From Gonatopus flavifemur (Eukaryota > Arthropoda > Insecta > Hymenoptera > Dryinidae): a DNA stretch of 64,000 bases. Under the pieces are notes generated by a model, which searched no databases, had not been told where the DNA came from, and was given only the letters and a program-made list of their open reading frames with translations. Within the stretch, counting starts at the first letter, position 1; each line of letters begins with the position of its first letter. A program made the position numbers and the translations under genes. This document shows positions 36,801 to 48,432 of the stretch, piece after piece. The DNA lies in NCBI GenBank assembly GCA_018340375.1, contig JAFFJZ010000001.1, forward strand, positions 60,194,001-60,258,000, in the 5' to 3' direction.

Positions 36801-37364
36801 CCCCAATCCCCCCTTCCACTCCATCCCATCTCACCCCATCAAACTCTATTCCATCCCATTTCACTCCATCCCGTTCCACTCCATTTCACCCCATGGCATC
36901 CCATTTCACTCCATCCCGTTCAACTCCATTTCACCCCATGGCATCCCACTTCATTTCACTCCATGCCATCCCACCCATTCCACTTCATTCCACTCCATTC
37001 GACTCCATTCCATCTCACCCTATTCCATTTCACCCCATTCCACTCCATTCTCCTCATTCTACTCCATTTCACTTCATCCCATTCCACTCTTTCACACCCC
37101 AACTCCCCATTCCAGTCCATCCCATCCCACTTCATCAAACTCTATGCCATCCCACTTCATGTCATCCCACTCCACTCCAGTCCATCCCACTCATTTCAAC
37201 CATTTTACCTCACTTCATTCCATTCCTCCCAATCCCACCCATTAACTCATCCCACCCCATTCCACCCTATTCCACTCCATTCCACCCTTTTCTCCTCATC
37301 CCACTGCATTCCACTCTAACCAATTACACTCCATCCCAGTCTATTCCATTCCACTTCATTCCAG
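33863..37364. repeat. C-rich pentamer satellite, about 3.5 kb
   Basis: Nearly the whole stretch is a chain of 5-bp units ending in CCA or TCA: TTCCA, CTCCA, TCCCA, CCCCA, TCTCA, in varying order. The plus strand has almost no G. The complementary strand reads GGAATGGAGTGGGATGGGGT. Because 5 and 3 share no factor and the units contain almost no TA or TG, all three plus frames stay open for hundreds of codons, creating false proteins of up to 921 residues rich in His, Pro and Ser. Not coding. Confidence 0.95.
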
Positions 37365-37596
37365 TTTTGAATCATATTCCCAACAACTAGACCCCTATCA
37401 ATCCCAGTTATCCTGTGGAAAAATTCTCCCTGGAAATTCAGAAATGTGATCAAACTTCCACAACCCGATTTCCCGAAGTTCCAAATAATTTAAGAAACCA
37501 TATCCAGTTTTGTTAGCGTATTCTGCAAATTCTGCAGGAAGTGGTTGAACAAAAATTCAGTCATATTCTCTGAATCTTCAGGAGGGATTTTTCTAG

Positions 37597-37721
37597 AAGA
37601 ATTATAAAAAATTTATATATGTATAGTTTTTTCTAATGAAATATATTATAAATTCAAAAGTCCCATCATCATTTACTGATTAAGAACGAGGAAGCCGTGT
37701 GCCAATTGGCAGAGTTTATTT
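37597..37721 (+). repeat. Direct repeat, right copy
   Basis: Partner of 32643-32767, about nine in ten bases the same. It ends near the right inverted end of the 6-kb element. Confidence 0.8.
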
Positions 37722-37798
37722 TTTCATTGAAAACAAGATTTATCAGAATGAGGGCAAAGAAATTTCCTCCGAATCTAAGAAATTGGGTCCTCAGTGTA

Positions 37799-39383
37799 TA
37801 TAATAATCATCAATACAAAAGCGAGAATTATGGAATTGAAGAACTTTTACAAAAAAGTGAGGAAGATTGATCGAAGCATTGAAAATATATCGAGAAGTAA
37901 GAAATCCGTGTATCGAAAATCGATTGTTGCAACTGTGAAATTTTATTTATGGTTGATATACATACAATTAATTGCAGAAAGAATAATTTTAGATATCTTT
38001 CATAAGTGCCATGTTCGAGTAATGATTTTGTTATGATTGAATGAGGCTTTCGGTTTTGATTTTCTAGGTGAATCATTACATATTTCATTACATATTTCTT
38101 TTACAGACTCACGTAAGTCTATGCTGCATAAATTGCATACTTGGAGGGATCTCTTGAAGAGATCAGTGTACCGTCTTTACAAAAAAATATTTTATATCGT
38201 CTACTCAATTCCCATCTAAAAAAAAATACAACTGAGAAAAATGAGAAACTTTTCTGCCATTTAAATTCAATTTTTTTAAAAAAAATTTTCCAAAAAGTGA
38301 GGAAAAAGAGCGTCAAATGAAAGTGAAAACTTACCTACTTATGGTGGAACTTTGCTGTGTACTATTCTCGAGGGAATATTGTACAATTATTCTTCACAGT
38401 GCAGATCATCGCACGAGAATCTTCGGGGGAATAATTTATGTTGGTTAAATATACTCCTTGAAACCAAGTCTATGAGAAATTGCATTTCATCGATATTATG
38501 TAGAACATATTCCAATGAAATACTTAGCATTTAACCTTTCTCGTTAGAAATGTCGCGTGTTATATTGCAAACGTATTATGATGCATTTGTTTTCCACCTT
38601 ATAGAGTGATAAACTTGATATAGATGTTAATTTAAAACACCATTCAATCAAGCGAGGAAGTTATTCAAATTATGTAACCAAAATTATCAAACTCCTTGCT
38701 GCTGATTTAGTGTATTCAGTCTCACATATGAAATATCTTTCGATATATGGACTTGAAAATATTTCATCATTTACTCGATACCCAATCTTTATTCTGATAT
38801 GATCTACACGGAATGAATTAATAAAATATTCTAATGGCATAGCGGGCTCGCGTTGATATGTTCCTTTGTGTTAATTGTCATTGAATTGATGACGCTTACC
38901 AAGTGTGCAATATGTGCATCCATATGTACTGTGCATGCAAAATAGTTTTACACGCTTCACACGTAAATACTTTTCCCTTCGCACGACATCATTTGTAGGT
39001 TAAAATCTCAACTTTCTGCTTGATGTCTCGATATAAGGATAACATCGGTAATGAAACATTTCAACGTGTGCCTTGGAATATACGTTGTACGAAGTATGGA
39101 TAGTTTTTCATGATCCCAGTGATAGATTCCATCCATTGATCGTGGAGGAATGTGTTTTTTTCCCTTACAAGAATAATTGGAAGAATGATTCCGAGGAGGA
39201 GAAAAATTCCTCGCTGGAATAATAATTTCTGAAAATCTGCTTTGCTAATTCAACAAAAAGATTTGTCACATCAACAAATCAAATTTTTGACATATGCTGT
39301 TTTAACGAATTTTGTCTTCTCAGGGAAGACCATTCAATGACCGTGAGAAGTTCTTTCTTTGTGAGAGGACTTCGCTGTAACTG
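37799..39383. other. Gene-poor AT-rich stretch
   Basis: No coding exon or RNA gene recognised. A T/A homopolymer-rich patch lies at 38220-38300. Confidence 0.35.
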
Positions 39384-39502
39384 CACTGAGAAAAAAGAAA
39401 TTTGTTTGTGACAGTGAAATTTACCTCTTGCTGGAGTAGCAGATTTGTTGCCAGGGCAGCAATCTTGTTAGCCATGACAGCGACTTTCCAGCTGTGGCTC
39501 TT
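39384..39502. mobile_element. Partial copy of the mini-palindrome MITE
   Basis: Starts with a CACTGAGAAAAAAG end and contains TTGCTGGAGTAGCAGA, TTGCCAGGGCAGCAA, and AGCAATCTTGTTAGCCATGA, closely matching part of the element at 55643-55991. No right terminus is visible before the next element at 39518, so the copy is probably truncated. Confidence 0.55.
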
Positions 39503-39517
39503 CAAAAACCTTAAAGA

Positions 39518-39714
39518 GATACCAGCGCCGGGATATTAGCCAAATTTATTCTGACATTTTATTCAAAAATGAAGCAAAAGAATCAAAATATCGCTCTATA
39601 TAGACCTTCTTGAATTGATAAAGTTGGTCTGTATAGAGCGATATTTTGATTCTTTTGCTTCATTTTTGAATAAAATGTCAGAATAAATTTGGCTACGGTC
39701 CCGGCGCTGGTATC
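39518..39714. mobile_element. Near-perfect hairpin MITE, 197 bp
   Basis: Arms 39518-39606 and 39626-39714 (89 bp each) are reverse complements with very few differences, around a 19-bp loop. The outer tip is GATACCAGCGCCGGGA. The arms differ mainly at about 39531-39537 (GATATTA against GACCGTA). Such a low arm divergence suggests a recent insertion. The same tip word (GGATACCAGCG) occurs once more at 32522. Confidence 0.8.
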
Positions 39715-39715
39715 A

Positions 39716-42700
39716 CTTGAAAAACAATCTTAAAATCCTGATGAAGCATATTAGAACCGCTAGAATATTCAACCAATGAGGGCTTTCATAACGAATGAAA
39801 GATTCGAACAATATTCCAAGCTATGACTCGTGTTCAATGCAAACAATCCACGAAAGGATAACGTAGTAACGTCACAAGAAGTACTTAGCGAAGATCGAGT
39901 ATTTCCGGAACGAGATCGGTGATTTTGAATTGAGAAAAATTGAAGTCACGCGCGGTTAAATAAGAGCCCATTAATATTGACAAAACCAGTGAAATCTAGC
40001 GCGAGCGGAATATTTATCGATTGAAACAGTGGTTATTTCACTGATTCAGATTAAGAGAGAATGGTTCGTGAAATCCATCTATTTTTCTTGTAATGATACA
40101 GACAGCGATGCCTGCAGTCATTGAGCTACATTATCATCACTACGCTTAAAAACAAAAAGTAGCACCCTGTACCTGATCGTTAGCAAATTCTGCATATAAA
40201 ATGAAAGAGAAAAAAAGACATCAAAGGGGAAACCAGAAAGCAATAAAAAAAGAGGGGTTTCAAGTAGAGACCGAGGAGTAATAAAAGAGAAGACAGCAAC
40301 GTCTAGGTTTTTAATATCACACGTTTCAACACGAGGATAATCTCTTACTTTTTCTATGGTTCTTTCATTGTCAAATTCTACAGTACAATCGATGTCAAAA
40401 TTTCTATTCTTTCCATAAGAAAAAGTTGTAAAAACCTGTAGGAGGATTGAACGAGTCATGTGATGCTCGTAAAAGAGAAACATCCAACGTTTGAATAGCA
40501 GGTATTGAAAAGAGTAGATGTTGTTTTTCATCCTTTCATTCTCTATTTTATCCTACTGAATCCTGTATTTGAAAGAGAAAGACGTGAAGATGTTATTTTT
40601 GCTAATGTTAAGTTCTGGAATCATTTGAAGAGCGTAATACGAAAATTACAAAAAAGTATGAAAGTGCATTTGAAGATTGTTTTTGTAGATGATCTGTGCG
40701 CAATGTTTCATTCACATAAATTATTCGATAATCATCAAACAAACAATCAAAACAAAACCATTCGAGAGATAGTTGATCGGGTTATCGATGAAACAAGCCA
40801 AAAATCATTTTCGAAGGCTGTTAAAATTATTATCATTCACTTTCTCGACAATCGATGTATCAAATTGAGAATATTTTGCCCTTTTTTGAGAACAATTACC
40901 TCACCCAGTTCGCGAAATTAAAAATAGCGTCATTTATCTGTACTGACAGTCACAGCCAAAATAAAAAGGTAACCTTATTTGAGTATCGAGATCCGAGATA
41001 AAATTTTGCCAAAGGAAAAATCATTTCAGACTTGACTCTCGAATTCGATGATGCAATACAGCGTGCAAATTCCGAATCATCCTGTACGCCCTATACCACG
41101 TGATTCGTATATTATGGTTATGCATCGTGTAATGGATTTGTATATCATTAATATACCTGTCTGTTTGACGATGACCAACTTATATACTAATTTTTCTCAG
41201 TCCCACATTTCAAACTGGACAAGATTATCTTTACAAGCTGAGGAAATTATTCCATACGAACAAGAATCTAGGATCTGATATTGGTCCGGATTTTGAAACT
41301 GGTATCAAATGGGTTTCCCTTCATGTTTCTATGTTCATATGCTACGCCATGTCTAACGGGCAATGTATCGTAAAACGAAATACTCACTTCTTGAGATTGA
41401 TTTCAAAGTAGAAGACAAGCAGGTGAGAGTTGCGAAGTTGAGATTCTTCGAATTTGATTTTGAACCAAATCGAAGTGTTGATTTCTTCCTTGTGAATTCA
41501 ATGATCGATTACAGGACATCCTACAATAATAATCCAAAGCAAACACTCGAAAACATTCTAAGTACATTTAAGAACGTATATCTCGTGAAACGCGATTCAA
41601 AAGCTTTTCACGTTACACGAGTCGAGTGGTTGTAAGAGCGGGGATCACAATTATCCTCAATACATTAGTGTTGAAGGCAAATTGAGATTTAAAGGAGAGA
41701 ATTGTACGGGTTTTTTCAGTCCCTGTATATGGAAACTTGGAAGACATGTGGCTAACCAGTAAGTGCTAATACTTGGGTGTAATATTTGAACCAAGGCTTT
41801 GGAGTGTAAGGGAATCGACGGTACACACGTCAATAAGCAGGCACGAGTTTTTTTTAACGATTGAAAAACATACACTTATAATGATAAATACTAGCACTTC
41901 GCATGTAATTTTTAGTCATCGTTCAACTTTAACAGCATCGCTCGAGTCCGAGCTTGATGAGGTTTGTTCCAAGGTTGGCCTGGGGCTAGTCCAATGGAAT
42001 GCGCAATTGGTACTAACATTGCACACCAACATTCAGCCTTGGAATGAATGGATGATCAACCAAGAGTTGGTTCGTTCCTCAAACATTAACAAAATCTTAC
42101 ACTCGAAGATGTTGTTATAAAGTCTTCTCGGAAGATGAAGAATCAAATTTATCGATTCGATGCGATTAGTTCGTTATGAAAGAAATTCATACTACTACGT
42201 GTATTTATTTGGTGTGAAAATTGAATGCGATTGCATCGACCACAACCTAATAACTTCTTGCTACCACAATTGTGTTATCGGTTACCTCAATTGTAATAGC
42301 TGTTGCTACGCTGTTACTGGGCTATGGTACGTGCAACCGCACTCTTTTTCTCTTGTTTGTTTTCTTTCATCGACTCTTCTCTTGCTCTTCTCATTATCAA
42401 GTTGTTACATATGTGTATTTACAGATTACATTGATATAATAATTCTAGTAAAAATTTGAAAGTAAAATCAGTGAAATAATTTTGTTGTGGAAGCCAAGAC
42501 TTTCTTTTTCTCCTCGACGCTCGAGTTGTCAACAGATTTCATTTTATAGTATATCATTTGGCGGGCATTGAAAAATTTAAAAGTCAGATGTTGCCTCTTT
42601 ACTGTAAGATGAATTACTCGCGAGTACGACAGGGTGTATTAATATTTCTTTCAGGAAACGCATCGTGATTCATATCCGAAATATTTGTCAAAGCATCTCT

Positions 42701-44096
42701 TGCTCAATTCTTATACAAGATCATAGTATGCCTTATTACGTAAGGAACACAAAGCATGGGTTTAAATCAACGTATGTTGATATCTCTTGCACAATCTGCG
42801 CATACTTCTGTGGCGAGAATCTGGTGCAACTACGGTAATCTTGCGAGAACCGTGCAGGATACTTTAATAATAATTCCGGATATGAATCATACGTTTTCTG
42901 GAATTAAAGCTCGATAGATGTCCTCTTCTCGAGACCTGGGAAGAGAGCACACTTTTTCTCTTATCGCACACGATTCCTGTTACTCCAACATCTTTATGCG
43001 CATTTTTTGGATGCCTTTCTTTCAGATTAAACGTATGTTTATGTTATATATATATATTCAAATCTTTCTCCGCGCCAGATGCATTTTCAGACTGTTTCGG
43101 TCGCTCCGTTTATCGTAAATCAGTTTATACAATTGGTCGCTCTATCTTCCTTCTTCTTCTCTTCATCAATAGGAGTCACGATATCATAGATACATGTAAA
43201 CTTAGACGATGTAACGATCGACCAGCAATGACACAATATCGAGCGTTATGTTCGTACAGGGAGCGCCGGGTAGTCTGGTTCATGAACTTTTTTTTTTTAT
43301 TATGATCCTCGGGTTGGTCCTTTGTCGATCCTTTGTCCCGTCGAGACGCGGACGTTGTTCTTCTACTTGAAGTTTATATACGTACATGTGGGGTGTATAT
43401 ATATGCGATCACGAGAGGCGACGCCACTGCCGACACCATTGTCGTCTGTAGGACTGGCGATTCTTATGCAATACCCTCCAAGACCCGTGTATAATAAATT
43501 ATATACCCTTTACGTACTGTGTATAATATGATTACGAAATGTCTCGGCAGTGTGAACGACTTTTATTACTCGCTGACTGTTGTAACCTTCGATGTAAACG
43601 TGCTTTGTCGTTTCACACGTTTCGTACATACGTTTTGTCAAACACATCACTTTGTGAACAATGACTAAGCATGCCTTGCAAGAGCCACAAAGTAATGGCG
43701 ATTCGCGCGTGTGGTTCATTGGCATTGGCGCTCAAGTGTCAGATTGATCCCTTTACAAGATGATGTTATTTCTCAGTTCGTTGACTTGGATATGTATACA
43801 CAACCGCGCAAAGTGGGATATTCCTGATGAAACATTGAGATTTTTCACTTGGCAAGGGTGCAGGAGATCCTTTCGATACGTTATCCATTATTTTATCGGT
43901 AAACACATTCTTCTTCTTTTACTTCGATTCATCGATCTAAAATCTACCATCGAAATCTTAAATATCAGCATAATCCACATTATTTGGTTCAGAAGAATTC
44001 ATTGTTTCTACCTTTTCTTGACAGCGATCTATCGGTAATACGATATCTCGATTTTGTTCATCCACGTTAATCATTCATTCAACACACAGAGGAATG
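39716..44096. other. Gene-poor stretch
   Basis: No recognised gene. Frames at 40118-40531 (minus) and 40505-40921 (plus), each just under 140 residues, overlap head to head without family resemblance. 41773-42120 contains ESELDEVCSKVGLGLVQWNA, faintly like the WG..N.V.FN block of non-LTR reverse transcriptases, but too weak to call. 43250-43500 is G+C-richer with a 10-T run. Confidence 0.35.
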
Positions 44097-44265
44097 AAAT
44101 AGCTGTTTTAGCTCCCTTTTTTCACATTTCTTAGCTACTATAATAAGCAGTAGAAAATCATAGCTATAGCTGTAGAATTTTTGCTGCTTCGCTAAGAGAG
44201 TAGCTAAAGCAGCTAAAAAAATAGCTCCCGTAGCTCATTCTTCGCTATCCGAATGATAGCTAATT
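44097..44265. repeat. AGCT-rich repeat cluster
   Basis: Ten AGCT sites, mostly as TAGCTN, fall within about 165 bp, with CAGCTAAAAAAATAGCTCC and AGCTACTATAATAAGC among them. Partial inverted symmetry is visible. Related in style to 28452-28620 and to the mini-palindrome MITEs. Confidence 0.5.
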
Positions 44266-44969
44266 ATTTATGTTCCATGAAATTGAACCATATGCAATTT
44301 GACAAATTATTTGACAATAATATATTTCAGGTACGTTCATTCGTTACAAAATTTGTAAAAATTCTGTCGTTAATTCTTTTGAAATAGCTTCGGGATATTT
44401 CGATCGTAAACCGTTAACCGTAACGTTCATATATCATAATACTTTTCATTCCTCAGCTTAATATTCGAATACAAAAATCATGCGTGGGATCAGTTGGGAT
44501 AAAAGTCGTAATTCGTTCCATTATGGATGCATCTATACTGTCTGACGGTCCTGGTAATCAACGATTATAATACCTACGCGATCATTTCAAGAAAAATTAC
44601 TTCATAATTGATGTGATCATATTTGTATTATGTATAGTTATTTTATGGATGAGAATATCATCCTTTTCGTATTCGATCTGGTAGAAGTTCATCGAAAGCT
44701 GCTGAATGTACGCATTTATTATTATACGTGCCGAGAAAAAAATTACAGTATGTTACAGTCGTGATTTGTGTGTTTCACATAAAAATAATATTTCCAGCCC
44801 GTTACGTAAGAGTTGAAAGGAATCCCGTCCTGCGCGTAGCGGATTTTTTGGAATTTTGCGATTATCATTGTACATTCGGAACGGCCAGAATATCATCGGA
44901 GATATCCAGTTTCGATTTTTTTTTTTCAAGAAATTTATTGGATCTAAAATTTTTGGAAAAAGCATTCAT

Positions 44970-45040
44970 TGGTTCAGGATTCGAACCTAAATCTCGACGA
45001 TGCGAACTTTCGTGCCGTCACCAGTCGAAGCCAGTGCAAA
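44970..45040 (-). repeat. tRNA-like (SINE head) fragment
   Basis: On the minus strand, B-box GGTTCGAATCC lies at 44987-44977 within a T-arm (TTAGG-TTCGAAT-CCTGA). About 45 nt upstream is an A-box-like TGGCTTCGACTGG (45033-45021). Box order and spacing match a tRNA, but the D- and anticodon arms are imperfect and the acceptor stem pairs at only about 5 of 7 positions. More likely a tRNA-derived SINE remnant than a working tRNA. Confidence 0.4.
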
Positions 45041-45214
45041 GCTGTTGTGATCTAGTAATTATTATTCACATGAATGATGAATCAACATCAAACTTCCTAC
45101 ACAGTTTTTGCAATTGAGAAAATAAATTTTGAATTCTTCGTATATTTTTCTTGCCTCTTCCATCATGGGAAGGGGGAAACGATTCGTGAATGAATGTCTC
45201 AAGAGAAAAAACTA

Positions 45215-45471
45215 CACGGAGAAAAATAAAGTTTAGAAGATTACTACATTTTCTACTAATTTGGCAAGATACGAGAAAATACTAATTTCATTGATAGACA
45301 ATGTAGTAAAAATGAATGGTTCGCCTGACACTCTTTAGCATGAGCATGCAACGTTACAGATGATCAAGTACAGATTTTTACTACACTGTGTAACAATTAC
45401 AGTCATGTTTTCTCGTATCTTGCCAATTTAGTAGGAACGTAGTAATTTTCTAAACTTTATTTTTCTCCGTG
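45215..45471. mobile_element. TA-flanked MITE, CACGGAGAAAAAT ends
   Basis: A 257-bp element. The left arm starts CACGGAGAAAAATAAAGTTT and the right arm ends with its complement, extending inward through TTACTAC, CTAATTTGGCAAGATACGAG and their complements. Flanks are TA (45213-45214 and 45472-45473). Non-coding centre. Confidence 0.8.
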
Positions 45472-46091
45472 TATAAACGGAGAAGAAGAATAATAAATAA
45501 GGAGAAGAAAAGCGTTATAAAATGTTAGAAGTGTGATAATAAGGTGTTATTTCATCGACAATCTAGTAACCGAAATCGTCTGGTCAAAATATTCTTCAGG
45601 TAATCGTTTTAATTATAGGAATCATTACTTATCAGATTTTATTCAGGGATCGTCCGACGATTGAGAACGCTCGACCATGTTGATTATTCATTGAGCGCTA
45701 ATTAGACGTGTGGTTAATCAGAGATTGATTTACGGCGGTGTAGCGGCTGGTTGTGAGGTATTTTGTGGGCAAGGTCCGGAAACGAATGGAAATATATTCA
45801 GGAAAACAAGCACGTACCAGAAGCAGCATCGAAAAGGCGGTGGCGTTTCCTTGAATATAGGGATACATACGTTATTGTATTTTTATGAACTACGCGTAGC
45901 AGAGTTCTCTCATGAAAGAACGTAGAAAGAATCGCATGGAACAACTTTCCATGTTCCTGGTTAGGAAAACGGAATTTTACAGAATTCCTCATTTTTCCCC
46001 TTCAGAGGGAAATATTCCCTATTACTCCCTATTCAACTCATATTTTTGACCCCCTCAAATAATTCTCTTTCCTAATCCAGGGTGTTTTCTA

Positions 46092-46570
46092 CACAGTAAA
46101 AAATTTTTCGTCCTTGTGTAAAGTGTTAAACTTTGTGTGTAGAATATTTAACATTCTAGAGTGTCGATTCGTCAACACAATCGTTAACGCAAACAAAAAA
46201 AAACACGATCGTGTTGAATCAACACTCTACAATGTTAAATATTCTACACACAACTTTTAACACCTTACACCCTGGTAGAAATTTGTCTAGTAATTCACGA
46301 GTTGTAACACTTCCCCTCGTGAAAGACTAGAGACCTCATATGTATATTTATTATATATTTCATATTATTAGATATACATAATATGTATACATATAATGTA
46401 TAATGTAATATTTATATATATTATATATATAAGAAAACCTCTAAGTTGGTGATTGAACTGAAAAGTTACTGAATTGGAACTCTAGTTTTTCGTGAGGGCA
46501 AGTGTTACAACTAGCGAATTACTAGAGGGATTTCTACCAGGGACACAATGACGAAAATTTTTTTACTGTG
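46092..46570. mobile_element. TA-flanked MITE nested in the CAGGGTGT element
   Basis: Ends CACAGTAAAAAATTTTTCGT and ACGAAAATTTTTTTACTGTG, flanked by TA (46090-46091 and 46571-46572). Its body is a near-perfect palindrome (GTGTTAAACTTTGTGTGTAG against its complement, 46107-46267). Removing it with one TA restores the outer left end as CTAGCA, matching CTAGCA at the outer right end. Confidence 0.75.
46270..46542. mobile_element. Innermost MITE, CCCTGGTAGAAAT ends
   Basis: Ends CCCTGGTAGAAATTTGTCTA and its near-complement ending CTACCAGGG, with TAGTAATTCACGAGTTGTAA repeated in inverted form inside. It interrupts the right arm of the previous element. Flanks share ACA (46267-46269 and 46543-46545); removal restores TTACACAATGACG, the expected complement of the opposite arm. 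The centre (46336-46431) is a TA-rich tract. Confidence 0.7.
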
Positions 46571-48307
46571 TAGCAGTCGGGAATTAGTCAGGAATTGTAC
46601 TTTCGTCAGGAAAAGTCGGGAAAACGTCAGGAAATGAAAAAAATTCCGGGAAATTTTCAATTATATTTGTATTTTTATGTATGCAGAATTTCTAAACTTA
46701 GAAAAGTTTTCCCCATCGACGAATAATTTATTATATGGAATATTGATATTTTTTGTTATCATTTTGAGAGTTATGCAAAGATTCTCAGATATTTTCAGAA
46801 TAATTTCTTCAGCCAGGTCTAGATAGCAATGAATAATCCACTAAAGAATTCTCGAAAAAGAATTCTTTTCGAATTCTTATAGAATTCCATAAACCTTAAA
46901 CAACTCAAGAAGTCCTATTCCACGGTCCTGTTACAAATAATTTATAAAATCTCATTGCCGAATGGGAAAATGAATAGGTTTCGATGGAATTCAATGTTAT
47001 TTAATCAGAAATTTCACCATTTGTAATAGAATTTAATAGAATATTTCTACCTGGGGAGATTTTAGAGTTGTTTCAAATATTCTCTCAGAGGTCTTGCGAC
47101 TGTTTCAAAAATTTACGAAAGAATGTCCAAATGTTCGTGAAATAGTCTGTTTCTGACTTCTTTAAGATGTCTACAATTGAATTCACAATAGTGAATTCAT
47201 AAGAATTGAATTTTGTACTCAATGATTCAAAATGATGTGAATTCATTCTTGCATTAATTCATATATTAAATATAAACTAGAGCATGAAAAATGAATTTCA
47301 CGATATACATGCAACGAATACAAGTGAATTCGATAATTCATGTAATTATATCTGTTCAGAAATGCTGAAAATGATTATTTAATACTTCTAACGTCCTAAT
47401 TGGATGAATGATTGTATTTACTTGTAATTGGATGCTTCCGACGTTTGTGCAAACTCCAATACTGCCGTCCCAGGCAAAAAGTTGTTAACTCCAAATTCGT
47501 TCGAACAGAGAAAACTGAGAAAAACTATTCCACATAAAAATTGTATGATGTAACTATTATTTTGACAATATTAACACGGTTCTAGGGCAAATAAGGGGCG
47601 CTTTTCTCGATTATTCAGAAAAAAATCAATGTTTTTAATAACAACAAATGAAAAAATGAGTTAAGGGTGTTTTGTGAACGAAAATACCTATCAAAAGAAC
47701 CGTAACTCGAGTTACGGTTTTTTTCCATTTAACAGATTTTTTTCAAATAGTACAAGATATTTGCTCCTCACTGATTTTACCGAGCGAAAAGACCGTAACT
47801 CAAATGACGATCCTTTCTTCTGGCAAAGTGGGGACGTATTCGATAGTTCTTCTCATTTTGATGTAAGTTACGGCTTTTTTCTGATGATCGTCTAATTTTC
47901 AACTCGTTTTCAGAGAATAAAAATGTTCATTATGCAAAAATTAGGAGCGATAACTAATTTATATTATAACACAGTTGAACGCACCTTGCTTCCCTGAATC
48001 GAAGGATATAAAAAACTCATTTTTGAAAAAAATTGAGTTCCCAACTTTTTTGCCTGGTACGGCAGAATACTTGTGTCCTTCTTCTTCTCATTGAGTTTGC
48101 AAAATTTGCACAAATGTCGGAAGCATCTATTGTTGAACATACATCGTGAAATTAATTTTTCATGCGTCACTTTATATTTAATATACGACTTACGCAGAAA
48201 GTAAATGCAAATAGTTTTGAATTTCCCTCCACGCCCAGAAAAATGGTTTACTTGAATATGAACCTATACTAGACATTTCGGTAGCCCGTCAATAGATCAA
48301 ATACCTT

Positions 48308-48432
48308 AAGTTGAGATTTCATGCTGACGTTTTTGACGCGGCGGCATATTAGTTAAAAGAAGAGATCCTGTCATTTTTTCTTTATTATCCAATGATCGCC
48401 GCGTCAAAAACGCCAGCATGAAATCTTAGCTT
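48308..48432. repeat. Small hairpin element within the CAGGGTGT transposon
   Basis: Arms read AAGTTGAGATTTCATGCTGA and GACGTTTTTGACGCGGCGG, each facing its near-complement about 80 bp away. The arm is unusually rich in CpG for this region (GACGCGGCG). A further, independent insertion of a fold-back type. Confidence 0.6.

Larger units (their letters stand above)
31837..37796. mobile_element. 6-kb composite element with CACTGA ends
   Basis: Left end CACTGAAAACCCAATTTCTT and right end AAATTGGGTCCTCAGTG form inverted repeats over about 55 bp, including TTTGCCCTCATTCT and its complement. Both sides are flanked by TA (31835-31836 and 37797-37798). The interior holds a degenerate repeat (32035-32485), a 123-bp direct repeat pair, a broken reverse transcriptase and a 3.5-kb satellite. 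The original element was probably a short MITE later expanded by insertion. Confidence 0.6.

Noticed and set aside
33863..37364. Human satellite contamination
   Set aside because: Both edges pass smoothly into local sequence with matching inverted and direct repeats on each side, so contamination is less likely than a native array; long reads would settle it.
34349..37390. Further long open frames (345, 354, 327 and 196 residues) in the same array
   Set aside because: Other frames of the same satellite.
40118..40921. Two head-to-head frames of 137 and 138 residues
   Set aside because: They overlap, have AT-driven composition and resemble no family; no splice or promoter support.
41773..42120. 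Frame with a faint reverse-transcriptase-like block (ESELDEVCSKVGLGLVQWNA)
   Set aside because: Only one short, weak block matches; no catalytic motif or neighbouring retrotransposon blocks, so it is not called.
47700..47717. Perfect 18-bp palindrome CCGTAACTCGAGTTACGG with related words at 47804 and 47867
   Set aside because: Looks like internal sequence of the 46-48.7-kb transposon; too little to define a separate element or site.
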